Assembly (NCBI RefSeq): GCF_003086295.3
Contig: NC_092053.1
Location: forward strand, 114,709,905 to 114,773,904
Source of the DNA: Arachis hypogaea
Lineage: Eukaryota; Streptophyta; Magnoliopsida; Fabales; Fabaceae
Direction: 5' to 3'
DNA: 64,000 nucleotides
In this document: positions 35,272-47,100 of the stretch, piece after piece
Layout of the letters: each line of letters begins with the position of its first letter
Numbering within the stretch: position 1 is the stretch's first letter
The notes under the pieces: model-generated
The model's database searches: none
Seen by the model: the letters and a program-made list of their open reading frames with translations, nothing else
What the model was told of the DNA's origin: nothing
Position numbers and translations under genes: made by a program

Positions 35272-36199
35272 TTTGTGTGAGTGACTCACCCATTGCTATA
35301 ATCGCCGGTTTTTTGTTAATTTTGAGCTTTAGTTTAAAGAATGAGAGTCTTGAGGAAGAAGGCACTTGTGGATATTGGTCTGCAACAGTTCAATCCACTG
35401 GTATTGGCTATTACTTGTACGTACATTTTGTTTTCTCAATTTGTTCATCTGTGGTAGTGATGCTACTAACCCTTGTATAAAATATCAACAAACTTATAGT
35501 AATGTGCATATTCCTATGTCTATGTGTATCTCATATTTAGACGAATATAAGTCTAAATTTAGTTATTTATCTTGTCTTGAATCTTTAAGTTAGAGGATTG
35601 TTTATTATTATTTTGATAAATTTGTAAACTCATTATCTAATATTTAGTATAAGTTTTATTTTTGTATTTAAAAGTTTATTTGTCTCGTTATCTAATATTT
35701 AGTATAAATTTTATTTTTATATTTAAAAGTTTATTTGCATGAATTGTCTATTATTTTTCAAATGAAAAAACAATAAAAAAATATCGCTATTAAAATCGAC
35801 GGCATCGATGCCGTTTTCTAAATTTAAAATAGACAAAAGAAAATAAAAAATAGACGAAGAACTTGTCGATATTTTAATAATTAAATCGACGGCTATCCTG
35901 TCAATTTTAATGAATCAAATATCGACAGAAGTTTTGTCAATTTTATATAATATTATCGATTGCATGTTTGTCGCTTTTACTAAATAGGTTAAAATATTAA
36001 ACTCATTTTATCGACGAAAAGGTTGTCAATTGTATTTAAAATTTATCGATGGTTTAGCAAGCCGTCAATTTTATTAGATTTTTAAAAAATAGACACGTTT
36101 AATAATTAAATCTTAAACTCATTTTATTAGATTTTAATATTATCGACGGCAAATCTGTTAATTTTTTCGTCGATTTTAATAGTGTTTCTTGTAGTGTTA

Positions 36200-36944
36200 T
36201 GTATTTATTTTAAAAATTTAAATTATTAGATAAAAATGTATAAATTGTCAAACATGTAATATGTCTTTTCATGTTAGAAAGTATCTATTTTTTTAGTTTA
36301 AGATTTGAATTTTATTTTATCTTATGTTGAACTTTTTTTTATAACAAATAAAATTTTGGACATTTTGATTATAAAAGATTTGATATTTAAATGGTTGGAA
36401 ACCAAGAGTGTTATCAGAAAATTTATGAATACCAATGACCAGAACGTTGATTAAACGGCCAAATTGTCAATAAATATCTATAGAAATGTAGATGCTACAC
36501 ATTTAAGTTTTTTTGACAGTTAAGTCCAACCAAGTTAGTTCAAATTCAATAAAATCCAGCTTCATTACCTAGCGCATGCGAACACGCTCTCACTCTCCAA
36601 CACACGCAACGTTTCATTACGCGCTCTTTGACACGAAAAGCCATTTCAAAACCTCATTTCAACATTGAACTACAAACCACTCTCAAAAATCTCTCAACAC
36701 TAGGTTTAATCATCAACAACAACACCGAATGAAAAATCTCTTTGCAAAGCTCTCTATTCTAGGTTGAATCATCAACAGCAACATCGAATAAAAATTCTCT
36801 CTACGAAGCTCTCTGTTCTAGGTTTCAAACCGAACAAAAAGACGAAAACACACGAAGTCCTCAATGAAGCTCTATGTACTGTACATTTCTATAAGATGAA
36901 AAGATGAAGCATTACTGAAGGTAACTTGATTCTAACTCGTGCAT
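36200..36944. other. Intergenic DNA with a short duplicated block
   Basis: Mostly AT-rich. A block of about 63 bp (AAGCTCTCT, TTCTAGGTT, ATCATCAACA, AACA-CGAAT) occurs two to three times between 36685 and 36830. It might be the end of a Mutator-like element whose transposase piece lies at 38005-38193, but no terminal repeat was paired. Confidence 0.4.
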
Positions 36945-37845
36945 TTCTACTACTATATAGTTGTAGTATTTCTTATGTGATTTAAGCCATGCATGAGTGT
37001 TCTGTTGTGATCATTTGCAATTTCGGTATTATTTTAATTTATATTTAATGTGATTCATGTCATAGACTTGGATTTGGAGTCTCTATATAGTTGTAGTGTT
37101 TCTTATGTGATTTAAGTCATGTTGATGAGTCTTCTATTATCATAAATTGCAATTTTTGGTGTCATTTTTATTTATATTTAGTGTGATTCGCGTCATAGGC
37201 TCGGATTTGGAGTCTTTATGTAGTTGTAGTATTTTTTATGTGATTTAAGCCATGTTGATGAGTCTTCTACTGTCATAAATTACAATTTTTAGTGTCATTT
37301 TGATTTATATTTAGTGTGATTCATGTCATAGGCTTAGATTTGAAGTCTTTATGTAGTTGTAGTATTTCTTATATGATTTAAGCCATGTTGATAAGTTTTC
37401 TGGTGTGATCATTTTGCAAGTTTCGAGTTTCGTTATGAGTTAGATTTAGTGTGATTCATGTCATAAACTTGGATTTGGAGTCTCTATGTAGTTGTAGTAT
37501 TTTTTATGTGATTTAACCTATGTTGATAAGTCTTCTGTTGTCATCAATTGCAATTTTTGATGTCATTTTGCTTTACATTCAATGTGATTCATGTCATAGA
37601 CTTGGCTTTGGATTCTTTATGTAGTTATATTATTTTTTATATGATTTAAGTTATGTTAATGAATTGTCTGGTGCTATCATTTGCAAGTTTCGAGTTTTAT
37701 TATGAGTTAGATTCAGTGTGATTCATGTCATAGGCTTGGATTTGGAGTCTCTATATAATTTAGTGTTTCTTATGTGATTTAAGTCATGTTGATGAGTCTT
37801 CTACTGTCATCAATTGCAATTTTCAGTGTCATGTTGATGAGTGCC
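36945..37845. repeat. Tandem array, about seven units of 130-135 bp
   Basis: The word TTGTAGTATTTCTTATGTGA and variants recur at 36961, 37091, 37224, 37357, 37492, 37625 and about 37759, each followed by TTTAAGCCATGTTGATGAG-like and GTGATTCATGTCATAG-like blocks. Units differ by several percent. No coding potential is seen. Confidence 0.88.
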
Positions 37846-38004
37846 TATGTTGATGAATAACCATTTATGATTGAATATCCTCATTTTTCATCAAAGCACA
37901 TCTAAAAAGTGTAAAATGACCATGGTGATTACACCAACAAAGAAACCAAAAATCAAATTATAATTGAACTCAACAACACAACAATAAAAATCAGATATGT
38001 ATTT

Positions 38005-38193
38005 CTAAAAACACAACAACTGTTTATAATTAACACTGAAAATATTTCCGACTAACACAACACAGTACCTATTTGTATTATAATTGGTATCAAATGAAAC
38101 AACATTGCCAAAATACTCAAAAGCAGCCTGCCTTCGTGCATCATCCCAAAAAAATATTTTTAATTGATTCACCAGCCTCAAGTTCAAGCTCAT
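38005..38193 (-). pseudogene. FAR1/FRS-type (MULE-derived) transposase fragment
   Basis: The 62-residue frame contains FFWDDARRQAAFEYFGNVVS followed by FDTNYNTNRYC. This is the start of the MULE transposase domain shared by FAR1-related proteins, including the first catalytic Asp in the FDT motif. The rest of the domain is absent. It could be a decayed Mutator transposase or a fragment of a FAR1-related gene. Confidence 0.65.
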
Positions 38194-38249
38194 AAAAGAA
38201 GTTTTGATTCTTCTCTTTTGTTGAGTTTAGAAAATAATAAAATTAATTA

Positions 38250-39867
38250 TGATGACAAACATTATATTTAGTTATGTTAAAAACCCAATTTGTGTTTGAT
38301 TCATGTATTAGTGTTGCAGGCCCAAAAAATTAATTGTACAGCCCAAACAATAAAACTAAGTGTTTGAAGTGTAGGAACTTAGATCAAGCTCATAGCCCAG
38401 TTCATTAGCTTCATGAAGTGAAAAGATATTTGTTACTGGTGGAGCTTTTTCATTTCGGGTAAAGTACAGAGACGAAAAAGGGGGATTTTTATCTTTTCAA
38501 TCAAACATCAATGAAGAAAAAAGAAAAGCAAAATTTTGAAGGCAATATCAAATCACAATGGAGCCAAAATCAAAATGCTTAAATCAAGAATAATAAAAAA
38601 AAGGTAAAAGGTTTTCATTATTATGCAAGTCAATTGCTTGTTGAATCCACCTTTCCTCTACACATGCATTTTGGGTAACAAGAAGAAAATGGAGGCTACT
38701 TTCTTCTACTGTGAATCAATGGCTGATATTGAAATTTGGAGTCAAAGCACAAGATTAAGGGTTTGGATTTGAAAAATACATTGAGGAACTCATATCAATG
38801 AAACTGCTGTTGCTCATCTCTCTTCAGCGCTGCTTAACTCTGATCTTAATCCCTAGTTTTCTAGTCTAAATTTTTGGAAAGAAGGAGAAGACTTCAGTTG
38901 GCTTAATATTCAATGTGTTGACTTTGTTTGTTTGGTTACCTCATACAAAAGGAGGAAATAACCAAAGTTCAGGAAGGAGAGAAAATCCAGAAATATGATT
39001 TTCAACTTTCTCACTTACCACTCAAAGTCTGAAGTTTTGAAAGAAATGCACAACACTAAAGAAAGCATTCAACCAAGATGAAAGGCAACATTTGAGAATT
39101 CAGAATCTGGATTAAGATTATATAGTTTGAGCTGTTCTACATCATCTCCTTCGTGAGTTATCAATGAATATACAATTTTTATACTTTATCTTTCTTGGTT
39201 TTGATTCAATAAAAAATGCATATATGTGAGGCATTAAGAAAAAGCCATTGAGAGAAAAGGCAAAGAGAGGTAACTTAGAGAGAAAAGTCAAGATTTATGT
39301 CATATGTCTTTTGATTGTATTTCTATTTTGTTTATTGTACCTGAGAGGTATCCCTTGTTAAGTTGAGTGAGCACTTAGTGTATTATGAGTCTAGGGAGTG
39401 AACCTAGCCAAATCAAGTTTGGGTAGAAGTTTAGTTTGTCCTTGATAGAATTAGCTCAAATATTTGGGAATTGATGTTTGTAAATACTTAAAAAGATAGT
39501 GAAAATTCCACTACTTTGATGGTAAAGACTGGATGTAAGCTACATTGCACAAGATAACTTAACTATGATACATGGCTGTGTTATTTTCTCTTCCCTGCTC
39601 AGTTTCTGATTTCATTTGTTATGAGACAAAATAAAATTGTCTCCTACATAATCAATCTCGCAGTCAAAACAGAAGCACAGTTTCTCTTTTTGGTTTGAGG
39701 CTTAATTGGTTAAGTTTAAAAGAAGGACATAGATTCAAACCTCACTTCTTTAGGCCATAAAACATTCATCTTTCATTCTAAATAAGTATGTCCCAAATTT
39801 TTTAACATCATCTTGTTCAAAAATATTACAAACTTTCCTTGTAATGTAATTTCTAACATATTTTTCA
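38250..39867. other. Unassigned DNA, possible old LTR remnant
   Basis: No frame above background. The stretch about 39330-39610 (GAGAGGTATCCCTTGTTAAG, then GGTAAAGACTGGATGTAAGC) reminds me of the 3' part of long Ty1/copia LTRs, but I could not pair ends or a duplication. Confidence 0.3.
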
Positions 39868-39870
39868 ATA

Positions 39871-40023
39871 CACTACAAGAAAGTTTTAAAATAGCGACCG
39901 ATTTTAGTGACCAACAAAATCGGTCACTATTAGCAACTGATTTTGGGACCAATCAAACTTTTCTAGGATTTAAAAAAAATCGGTTGCTGAATCGGTCGCT
40001 AAATTTTAAATAACAACCGATTT
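39871..40023 (+). repeat. CACTA terminus and subterminal repeats, first part
   Basis: Terminal CACTACAAGAAA, then AGCGACCGATTTTAGTGACC and variants. Interrupted at 40023 by the family D LTR (duplication GATTT). Confidence 0.8.
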
Positions 40024-41781
40024 TGTAATACCCGGTCTAACCGAAATTAATTAAATAATAAGATAAATAGGAGCGAATATGGTTGGAAGATTTGGCAATT
40101 GGAATTTGATAATTTAAATATGATATTTGGATTCAGTGAATTTTTCCGAGTCGGAAAACATAGTTTTCTGCGTAAAAGCGCGCAGTGAAATTTTGACCGG
40201 CAGTACCGGATGAGATCTGTCTGGTACTACAGCTGAGGAAATTGATTATGGGTAAATAAGATTAAGAAATGAGGAATTATAATTAGGGAAGGTAGAAATA
40301 TTTAAAGTGCGATTTAGAGCGCTAATCTTAAAGGTTTTGGCCCAAAATTGGGCCAATGGGCAAAAATAAGTGAACCGGGCCTAAGTGGGCCCAAGACTCA
40401 ATATATATAAACATTAGTTATGAGCATTTCAGCTCATTTTGCGCTAAAGAAGGGGTGTTGGGCGCTGAAATTGGGAAGAGAGAAGAGAAGAGAGAAAACC
40501 TAACTCTCTTTGATCTTCAAACCACCATAACTTGAGCTACGGAGCTCCGATTGACGAGCCGTTTGCGGCCACGCGTCGCTCTTCTCATCCTCTACAGTTT
40601 TATCTTAGTTTTGTGGTGAGTATTCCATTCATCTCTGCCCAGTTTTCAAAATTCCCCACTGTTACACGTTTTTGGGTAATTAGTGTTGAAATCTTGTGAT
40701 TTTGGGTGTTTAGGGATACTCCAACATGGATTCTAAGTGGGTTCTATCCCTACTTCATATGGGCTGAGGTAAGAAGTGCTCAAACACTTGTGAATTGTCA
40801 TTTTTATGAGCCCTAGGTTGATGTATGTATGTGATATTTGTTATGTTAGTGTATTTGGTGATGTTGGTGCACAATTGGGAGATTGGTATTGCTTGAGGAG
40901 CTTTGGTGAGGCTTGGAGCTAAGGTTGGTGAAGACTTCCATAGAAGAGACTCAATTGGTTTGGCTACAAGAGGTACGGTTTAAGTTTCATTTAAGTACCG
41001 TGTGTTGTGATGAGAATTCCTAGGCTAGATGCCCCTAGGATTAAGTTTGGATTGTGTAAATGGTTGGTGCTAATATGCATAGTTGATATGTAATGTGAAT
41101 TAATGATTGGGTTGAGAATTGTGTGACCTTGTATGCTTGGTGTATTGAGAATCTGATGCATTGGATAATGAGTATTGATTTATGAGTTATGTATTTAAAT
41201 TATGAAATTGGGCCGGAGGCCGTGAATTTTGGGCCGGAGGCCGAAAAGAGGTAAGTAAGGTAAGTTGATGTGTGTATTGTATGATGACACAAGTGATTGG
41301 ATGAATTTCAGATAATGAATATATGAATGATTGGGTTGGTTATTGAATAATAAGGTTTGAGGAGTTGAGGTGTGGGATTTGGTAAATTTGGGTGAAATTA
41401 TATAGATGTGGTATGTTTGGTTTTGGTTGAGATATATTATAGGGTCATATATGTGATTATGATTATTGATGCCTGATGCCAAGGCATCATAGGCTAGTTT
41501 CACTAGTATTTTTCTGTTAGTTTTAGTTGTTTTATGCATTTTCTTGAGCTTAAAGTAACCAAAAATGGTTAAATGAAGAACAAAGTAATGAACCATCCAA
41601 ACAATATGATTTTGATGCAAATTCCATGAGTTTTAGTTATATTACTTAAATGCTATGAATGAAAGATTTCTCATGAAATTTTGCAAGACTTTGATGCAAT
41701 TGTTTGGATGATTTCAGGGAAGAAGAGGCTAAGCAAGGAAGCAACAAAATCAATAAAGGAAGCTTGTATATCACATGTGGA

Positions 41782-42581
41782 GTTTAAGTTCCAGTTTAAG
41801 CCTAAACTGGAGCTTAAACGCCAAAATCATGAAGGATAAGAAATGCTGGGATTGAAGTTTAACCTCCAGTTTGACCTCAAACTGGAGGTTAAACGCCAGA
41901 ATGAAAAGCCTCACTTAAGGAGCATTCCACGTTTAACCTCCAGTTTGACCTCAAACTGGAGGTTAAACGCCAGAATGAGTATGACACCCAGGGAGGAGTT
42001 CCACGTTTAACCTCCAGTTTGACCTCAAACTGGAGGTTAAACGCCAGAACCAGGAAGAGTACCAGTGGCCATTCCACGTTTAAGCTCCAGTTTGACTCAA
42101 ACTGGAGCTTAAACGTGTTCGATAGTTTCTTCACTCCAGGGTTGCTCTCTCCATCTCCACGTTTAACCTCCAGTTTGACCCCAAACTGGAGGTTAAACGT
42201 GTTCGACACCTCCAGGGCCACCATTCCAAGCTTCCACGTTTAACCTCCAGTTTGACTCAAACTGGAGGTTAAACGTGTTCGACCTCCAGGGCCACTATTC
42301 CAAGCTTCCACGTTTAACCTCCAGTTTGACTCAAACTGGAGGTTAAACGTGTTCGACCTCCAGGATTGCCTCATTCCTTTTCCACGTTTAACCTCCAGTT
42401 TAACCTTAAACTGGAGGTTAAACGTGTTCGACTACATTACTCTCCAGGGCTACCATTCTTCCATTTCCACGTTTAAGCTTCAGTTTAACCTTAACTGAAG
42501 CTTAAACGTGCTTCTACAAATAGCCTCACTGGAAGTGTCTGGCGTTTAAGTTGCAGTTTAAGCTTAAACTACAACTTAAAC
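41782..42581 (+). repeat. Array of 11 palindromes in the U3 of element E
   Basis: Units of 37-38 nt start at 41782, 41857, 41931, 42005, 42078, 42161, 42238, 42312, 42386, 42471 and 42544, mostly 73-77 bp apart. The common arm is GTTTAACCTCCAGTTTGA, facing TCAAACTGGAGGTTAAAC across only 1-2 bases. Units 5 and 10 carry G for C at arm position 8 with the matching C for G in the other arm. Unit 10 also has a second paired change (CTTC/GAAG). Flanks are mostly CCAC on the left and GTGTTCGA or GCCAGAA on the right. Confidence 0.97.
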
Positions 42582-42907
42582 GCCACTCTTGAAAAGGGTT
42601 TCTGGGCCAAAAATATTGTGATTTAAGTTAGTCTTTGAGCACAATTATTAACTTAAACTTACTTTGGTATGAAACCCAATTGAATATCATGGTTTATGGG
42701 ATTGGGCCTGAAGGATTGATGAGTTTGAAATCTCAATTTATTGAGTCATGTGTCATTATTTGATTATCACTAAGTTGGCTCAATAAATGTTACAGGATCT
42801 GGATCAACAACCTCATCAAGATTATGGATCATAAACCCAAGGCAAAAGGAAAGCAAGGAGAGGCCTCAAAGCCCAAGAAGCACAACTGAAGCTCAATATA
42901 GAAAGTG

Positions 42908-42915
42908 TATAAATA
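42908..42915 (+). promoter_or_regulatory. TATA box of element E 5' LTR
   Basis: TATAAATA in the context GTGTATAAATAGGATAG, about 960 bp before the LTR end. The identical box is at 52638-52645 in the 3' LTR. Confidence 0.7.
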
Positions 42916-43877
42916 GGATAGAAGTTAAGTTAGAAAGGACTTTACTTTCACTTTTAGCTAGTTTTCCTTTTCTTTGTAATTGAATTCAGAGCTATGATTC
43001 ACTAAACCCCCTTTCATTGGGTTAGGGAGCTCTATTGTAATTCAATGAATCAATAATAGTTTATCTTCTTCTTCAATCTTTTCTCTTGAATTTTGTTAGA
43101 AAGCTTCTCGATCTAATTCCATTGAGTAGTTGTCTTGGGAAAGAAACTACTCATACTTGGAATCCTTCGGAGCCTTGGGAAAGGAATGGAGGATTCATGC
43201 TAGAGAAGCTTTCTCACAGTGGATTGGATTGGGGTTTGGATGGATATTGTGACATGTAATCCTACCAAATTGTGGTTCATGAAATTGTGTGGTATAATCA
43301 GTGATCAAGCATCATCTCTTCTTATGAACATTTAAACCAAGGGATTGGGAATTTGTTTGTTTTTAGAGAGCATTGGTGAGCCAAGGAATTGGGATCCAAT
43401 CATATAAGATTGCCAAGCAAAATTCAATGAATGCATTGGTTGAGGAAGAGATTTACATGTTTTGATTCGGAGATTTCAATATCTCCTAAACCCAATGAAT
43501 TCCCCATTTCTGATTTCCACTTTCTCTTTACATTCTGCAATTTAATTCTTGCAATCATCCCCATTCCCTTTTTATTCCAGCAATTTACATTCTGCTCTTT
43601 AATTCATGCAATTTAAGATTCAGCCATTTAATTTTCTTGTCATTTACTTTTCCCGCCAATTTTACATTCCGCAATTCTCATCTCAAATCTTGATTCCGCT
43701 CAACTAGAACAAACTTCTAATCCGAATTGCTCACTCAACCAATCCTTGTGGGATTCGACCTCACTCTATTGTGAGTTTTTACTTGACGACGATAACCGGT
43801 GCACTTGCCGGAAGGAATTTTGCCGATCGTGCAATTTCCTAATCGTAGCATAACTAGTTTTATGCGCATCAAGTTTA

Positions 43878-43896
43878 TGGCGCCGTTGCCGGGGAT
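43878..43896 (+). promoter_or_regulatory. Primer-binding site of element E, tRNA-Asp
   Basis: TGGCGCCGTTGCCGGGGAT is a perfect 19-base complement to the 3' end (with CCA) of plant tRNA-Asp(GUC) as I remember it. It begins six bases after the LTR. Confidence 0.88.
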
Positions 43897-44154
43897 TGGT
43901 TTTCGATTGACAATTCTCAAATTGGAAGCTAACTAGATTGAGCAATTTTCTCTTGCGTTGTTAATTCTGTTCTAGATACTTGTTGAATTTTAATTTCTGC
44001 ACTTGGTTACATGCTTTCCTTCGTTACGCCTTTAGATTCATGCAACTAACTCACTGACTCACTAACTGTTTGATTTAATTCCTCAATTGATCTAACCATA
44101 CTCTTCCATTAACCAAGAGTATTTCACTTGTTTGTGTTTGAGTTGTGTTCTTGT

Positions 44155-47100
44155 ATGACAGGTAGGAGAGGAGAGACATCAACCCCTCCATATACTGAAC
44201 CAGAGAGGACTCTTCATAGACTTAGAAGGGAAGCAAGAGGGAAGAGAGTAGTGGGAGAAGAGGAATCTGAAGGAGAATCTGAGGACAATTTTGAGGAAGC
44301 TTTAGATCTTAACATGGATAGAGAAGTTCATAACCATGAGAGAGCTGATGGAAACAATGCCATCCCTGAGAGGAGGGTTCTGAGTTCATACATAAACCCA
44401 ACCTCAGGGAATTGTGGTAGTAGCATCCAGAAACCACCCATTCAGGCCAACAATTTTGAGCTCAAGCCACAGCTAATATCACTTGTGGAGAATCATTGTT
44501 CCTTTGGAGGAAGTGCTAATGAAGACCCAAACCAACATCTCACAAAGTTCCTGAGAATTTGTGACACTGTGAAGTCTAATGGAGTCCAGGAAGATGCTTA
44601 TAAACTGCTTTTGTTCCCATTTTCACTTAGGGACAAGGCAGCTAAGTGGCTGGAATCATTCCCAAGGGGGAGTCTAACCACATGGGATGAGGTGGAAGGC
44701 AAGTTTCTGGCACGTTTCTACCCTCCACAAAAGGTCAATAGGCTTCGATCTGAGGTTCAGACTTTTAGACAACAAGATGGTGAAACTCTCTACGAGGCAT
44801 GGGAGAGATTCAAGGACTTGACAAGGAAATGCCCACCAAACATGTTCCATGATTGGGTGCAATTGCACATCTTCTATGATGGGCTCTCGTATGAATCAAG
44901 GAAGGCCGTAGACCATTCATCAGGAGGTTCATTGAACAAGAAAAAGACCGTGGAGGAAGCCATTGAAGTGATCGAGACAGTGGCTGAGAATGAGTACTAC
45001 TATGCATCAGAAAGGCACAACACTAAGGGAGTCATGGAGCTGAACCATGTTGATACAATTCTAGCCCAAAACAAGGTGTTTGCCAAGCAACTAGCAGAGC
45101 TTACCAGGCAATTAGAAACAAAGCAAGTGGCTGCAATACACACACAAGATCAAGAGGAAGAAGGCATTGAAGGAGGTGATTGGGAAGAGGCCAATTATGT
45201 GGGAAACCAACAAAGGCAATCATATGATCCACATGCCAATACTTACAACCCAGGCTGGAGAAACCACCCAAACTTTGGGTGGGGAAACCAACAAACCCAA
45301 CCACAAAACCACAAACCTTACAACCACAACCAACAAAACAATTCCCCATACCAAAACTCCAACCAAAGATCATACCAAGCCACACAAAACACTTACCCCC
45401 AATCATCATATCATGGCCAAAATAATCAACATTCCCAACCTAATCCGAACCAACAATTTCAAGATCAATTAAACCGGATGGAAAGAATGCTTGCAACCAT
45501 GAGCCAAGACATAATTGAATTGAAGGCTTTTAAGGAAGAAGTAAATTCTAACTTGCAAAACCAAGGAGCTGCCATCCAGAAGCTAGAGAATCAAATTGTG
45601 TATTTGACTAAGCAAGCCCCTGGGACAAGCAGTTCTCATGCTGCCAAGGCTATTGCAAGGGAGGAATGTAAGGCCATAACCCTCAGAAGTGGAAAGAATC
45701 TAAAGGAGATTTCAAGGGAAACCACAGAGGATGAAGCAAAGGAAAATGTGAAAGACAAAGAACAAGGACAATCTGTTACACCGTTTGCAACAAAAGAAAA
45801 AGAAAAAGAGGTCTTGAAGCCTTACACACCTAAAGCACCTTATCCTCAACGTTTGATGAAAAGTGAAAAGGATAGCCAATTCTCCAGGTTCTTGGAGATT
45901 TTCAAGAAGCTTCAAATCAACATTCCCTTTGCTGAAGCAATAGAGCAAATGCCACTCTATGCAAAATTCTTAAAAGAATTGATGACCAAGAAGAGAAGCT
46001 GGAGAAATGAGGAAACTGTGTTGTTAACTGAAGAATGCAGTGCCATCATTCAGCACAAATTGCCTCAAAAATTGAAGGACCCAGGCAGTTTCCAAATCCC
46101 CTGTATTATAGGAGAAGTCATGGTGGAGAAGGCCTTGTGTGATTTAGGGGCCAGCATCAATTTGATGTCGCTAAAAATGATGAAAAGAATGAAGATTGAA
46201 GAAGCCAAACCAACCAGAATGGCCCTCCAATTGGCAGATCGATCTTTTAAATTCCCTCATGGGATAGTTGAGGATTTGTTGGTGAAGGTGGGAGAATTTA
46301 TATTTCCTGCTGATTTTGTGGTGTTAGATATGGAGGAAGAAGCCAAGGCTTCGATAATTCTGGGGAGACCCTTCCTAGCTACTGCTGGAGCCATCATAGA
46401 TGTACAAAAGGGTGAACTCACTCTTAGACTCCATGATGAGAAATTGGTGTTTAATGTATTCAAGGCAATGAGCTATCCATCAGAATCACTAAGGGAATGC
46501 ATGAGGGTTGATGTAGTGGACATTGCAGTACAAGAAACTTTTGAGGAAACAATAAAGGAAGTGGCAGAGGAGGAGTTCACTAAGGATATTGAAGTTAGTG
46601 ATATCAAGGATGCTGACACAACTATGCTAAGCAAGCCAGAGAAAGTGAAAGAAGAAAAGGAAGCACCAAAACCTGAGCTCAAAGCATTGCCCCCTAATCT
46701 CAAGTATGCATACTTGGGTAGTGATGAGAGTCACCCTGTTATCATTAGCTCGGCCTTAAGCCAAGAACAAGAAGAAGAATTGATCAAGGTGCTGCAAACT
46801 CATCAAGATGCCATTGGATGGACCCTAGCTGATTTGAAGGGGATAAGTTCATCCATATGCATGCATAAAATCTTGTTAGAAGAAGATGCTAGACCTTCCA
46901 TTCAAGCTCAAAGAAGATTGAACCCCGTCATGAAAGAAGTGGTACAAAAGGAAGTGAGGAAGTTATGGCAGGCAGGGGTAATCTACCCCATTTCTGATAG
47001 CCCATGGGTTAGTCCCATCCATGTAGTTCCCAAGAAAGGTGGCATAACGGTGGTGCCAAATGAGAAGAACGAACTCATACCCACAAGAACTGTTACTGGG

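Larger units (their letters stand above)
33136..36196. mobile_element. CACTA transposon carrying host-gene fragments (Pack-CACTA-like)
   Basis: The left end TACTACAAAAAATAGTG (first base mutated from C) and right end AGTGTTTCTTGTAGTG are inverted CACTA termini. A perfect 3-bp duplication TTA flanks them (33133-33135 and 36197-36199). Both flanks carry subterminal repeats around ATCGACG/CGTCGAT (33155-33545 and 35780-36180). No transposase frame is present. Inside are exons and introns of two unrelated genes, FolD and SPO11/TOP6A, on the plus strand. It would depend on an autonomous CACTA element for movement. Confidence 0.88.
41474..43871 (+). repeat. 5' LTR of element E
   Basis: 2398 bp. 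The U3 carries an 11-member palindrome array (41782-42581). A TATA box, TATAAATA, is at 42908-42915, so transcription should start downstream of about 42940. The LTR start TGATGCCAAGGCATCA is itself an inverted repeat. Confidence 0.95.

Noticed and set aside
38313..39700. Ty1/copia solo LTR
   Set aside because: Some wording looks familiar, but no TG...CA boundary with a 5-bp duplication could be found.
41889..42243. Frames across the palindrome array on both strands (TSNWRLNV-like repeats)
   Set aside because: They arise from the palindromes being open in both directions; the position is U3, before the promoter.
43878..43896. tRNA gene fragment
   Set aside because: The match is only to the complement of the tRNA-Asp 3' end including CCA, as expected of a primer-binding site.
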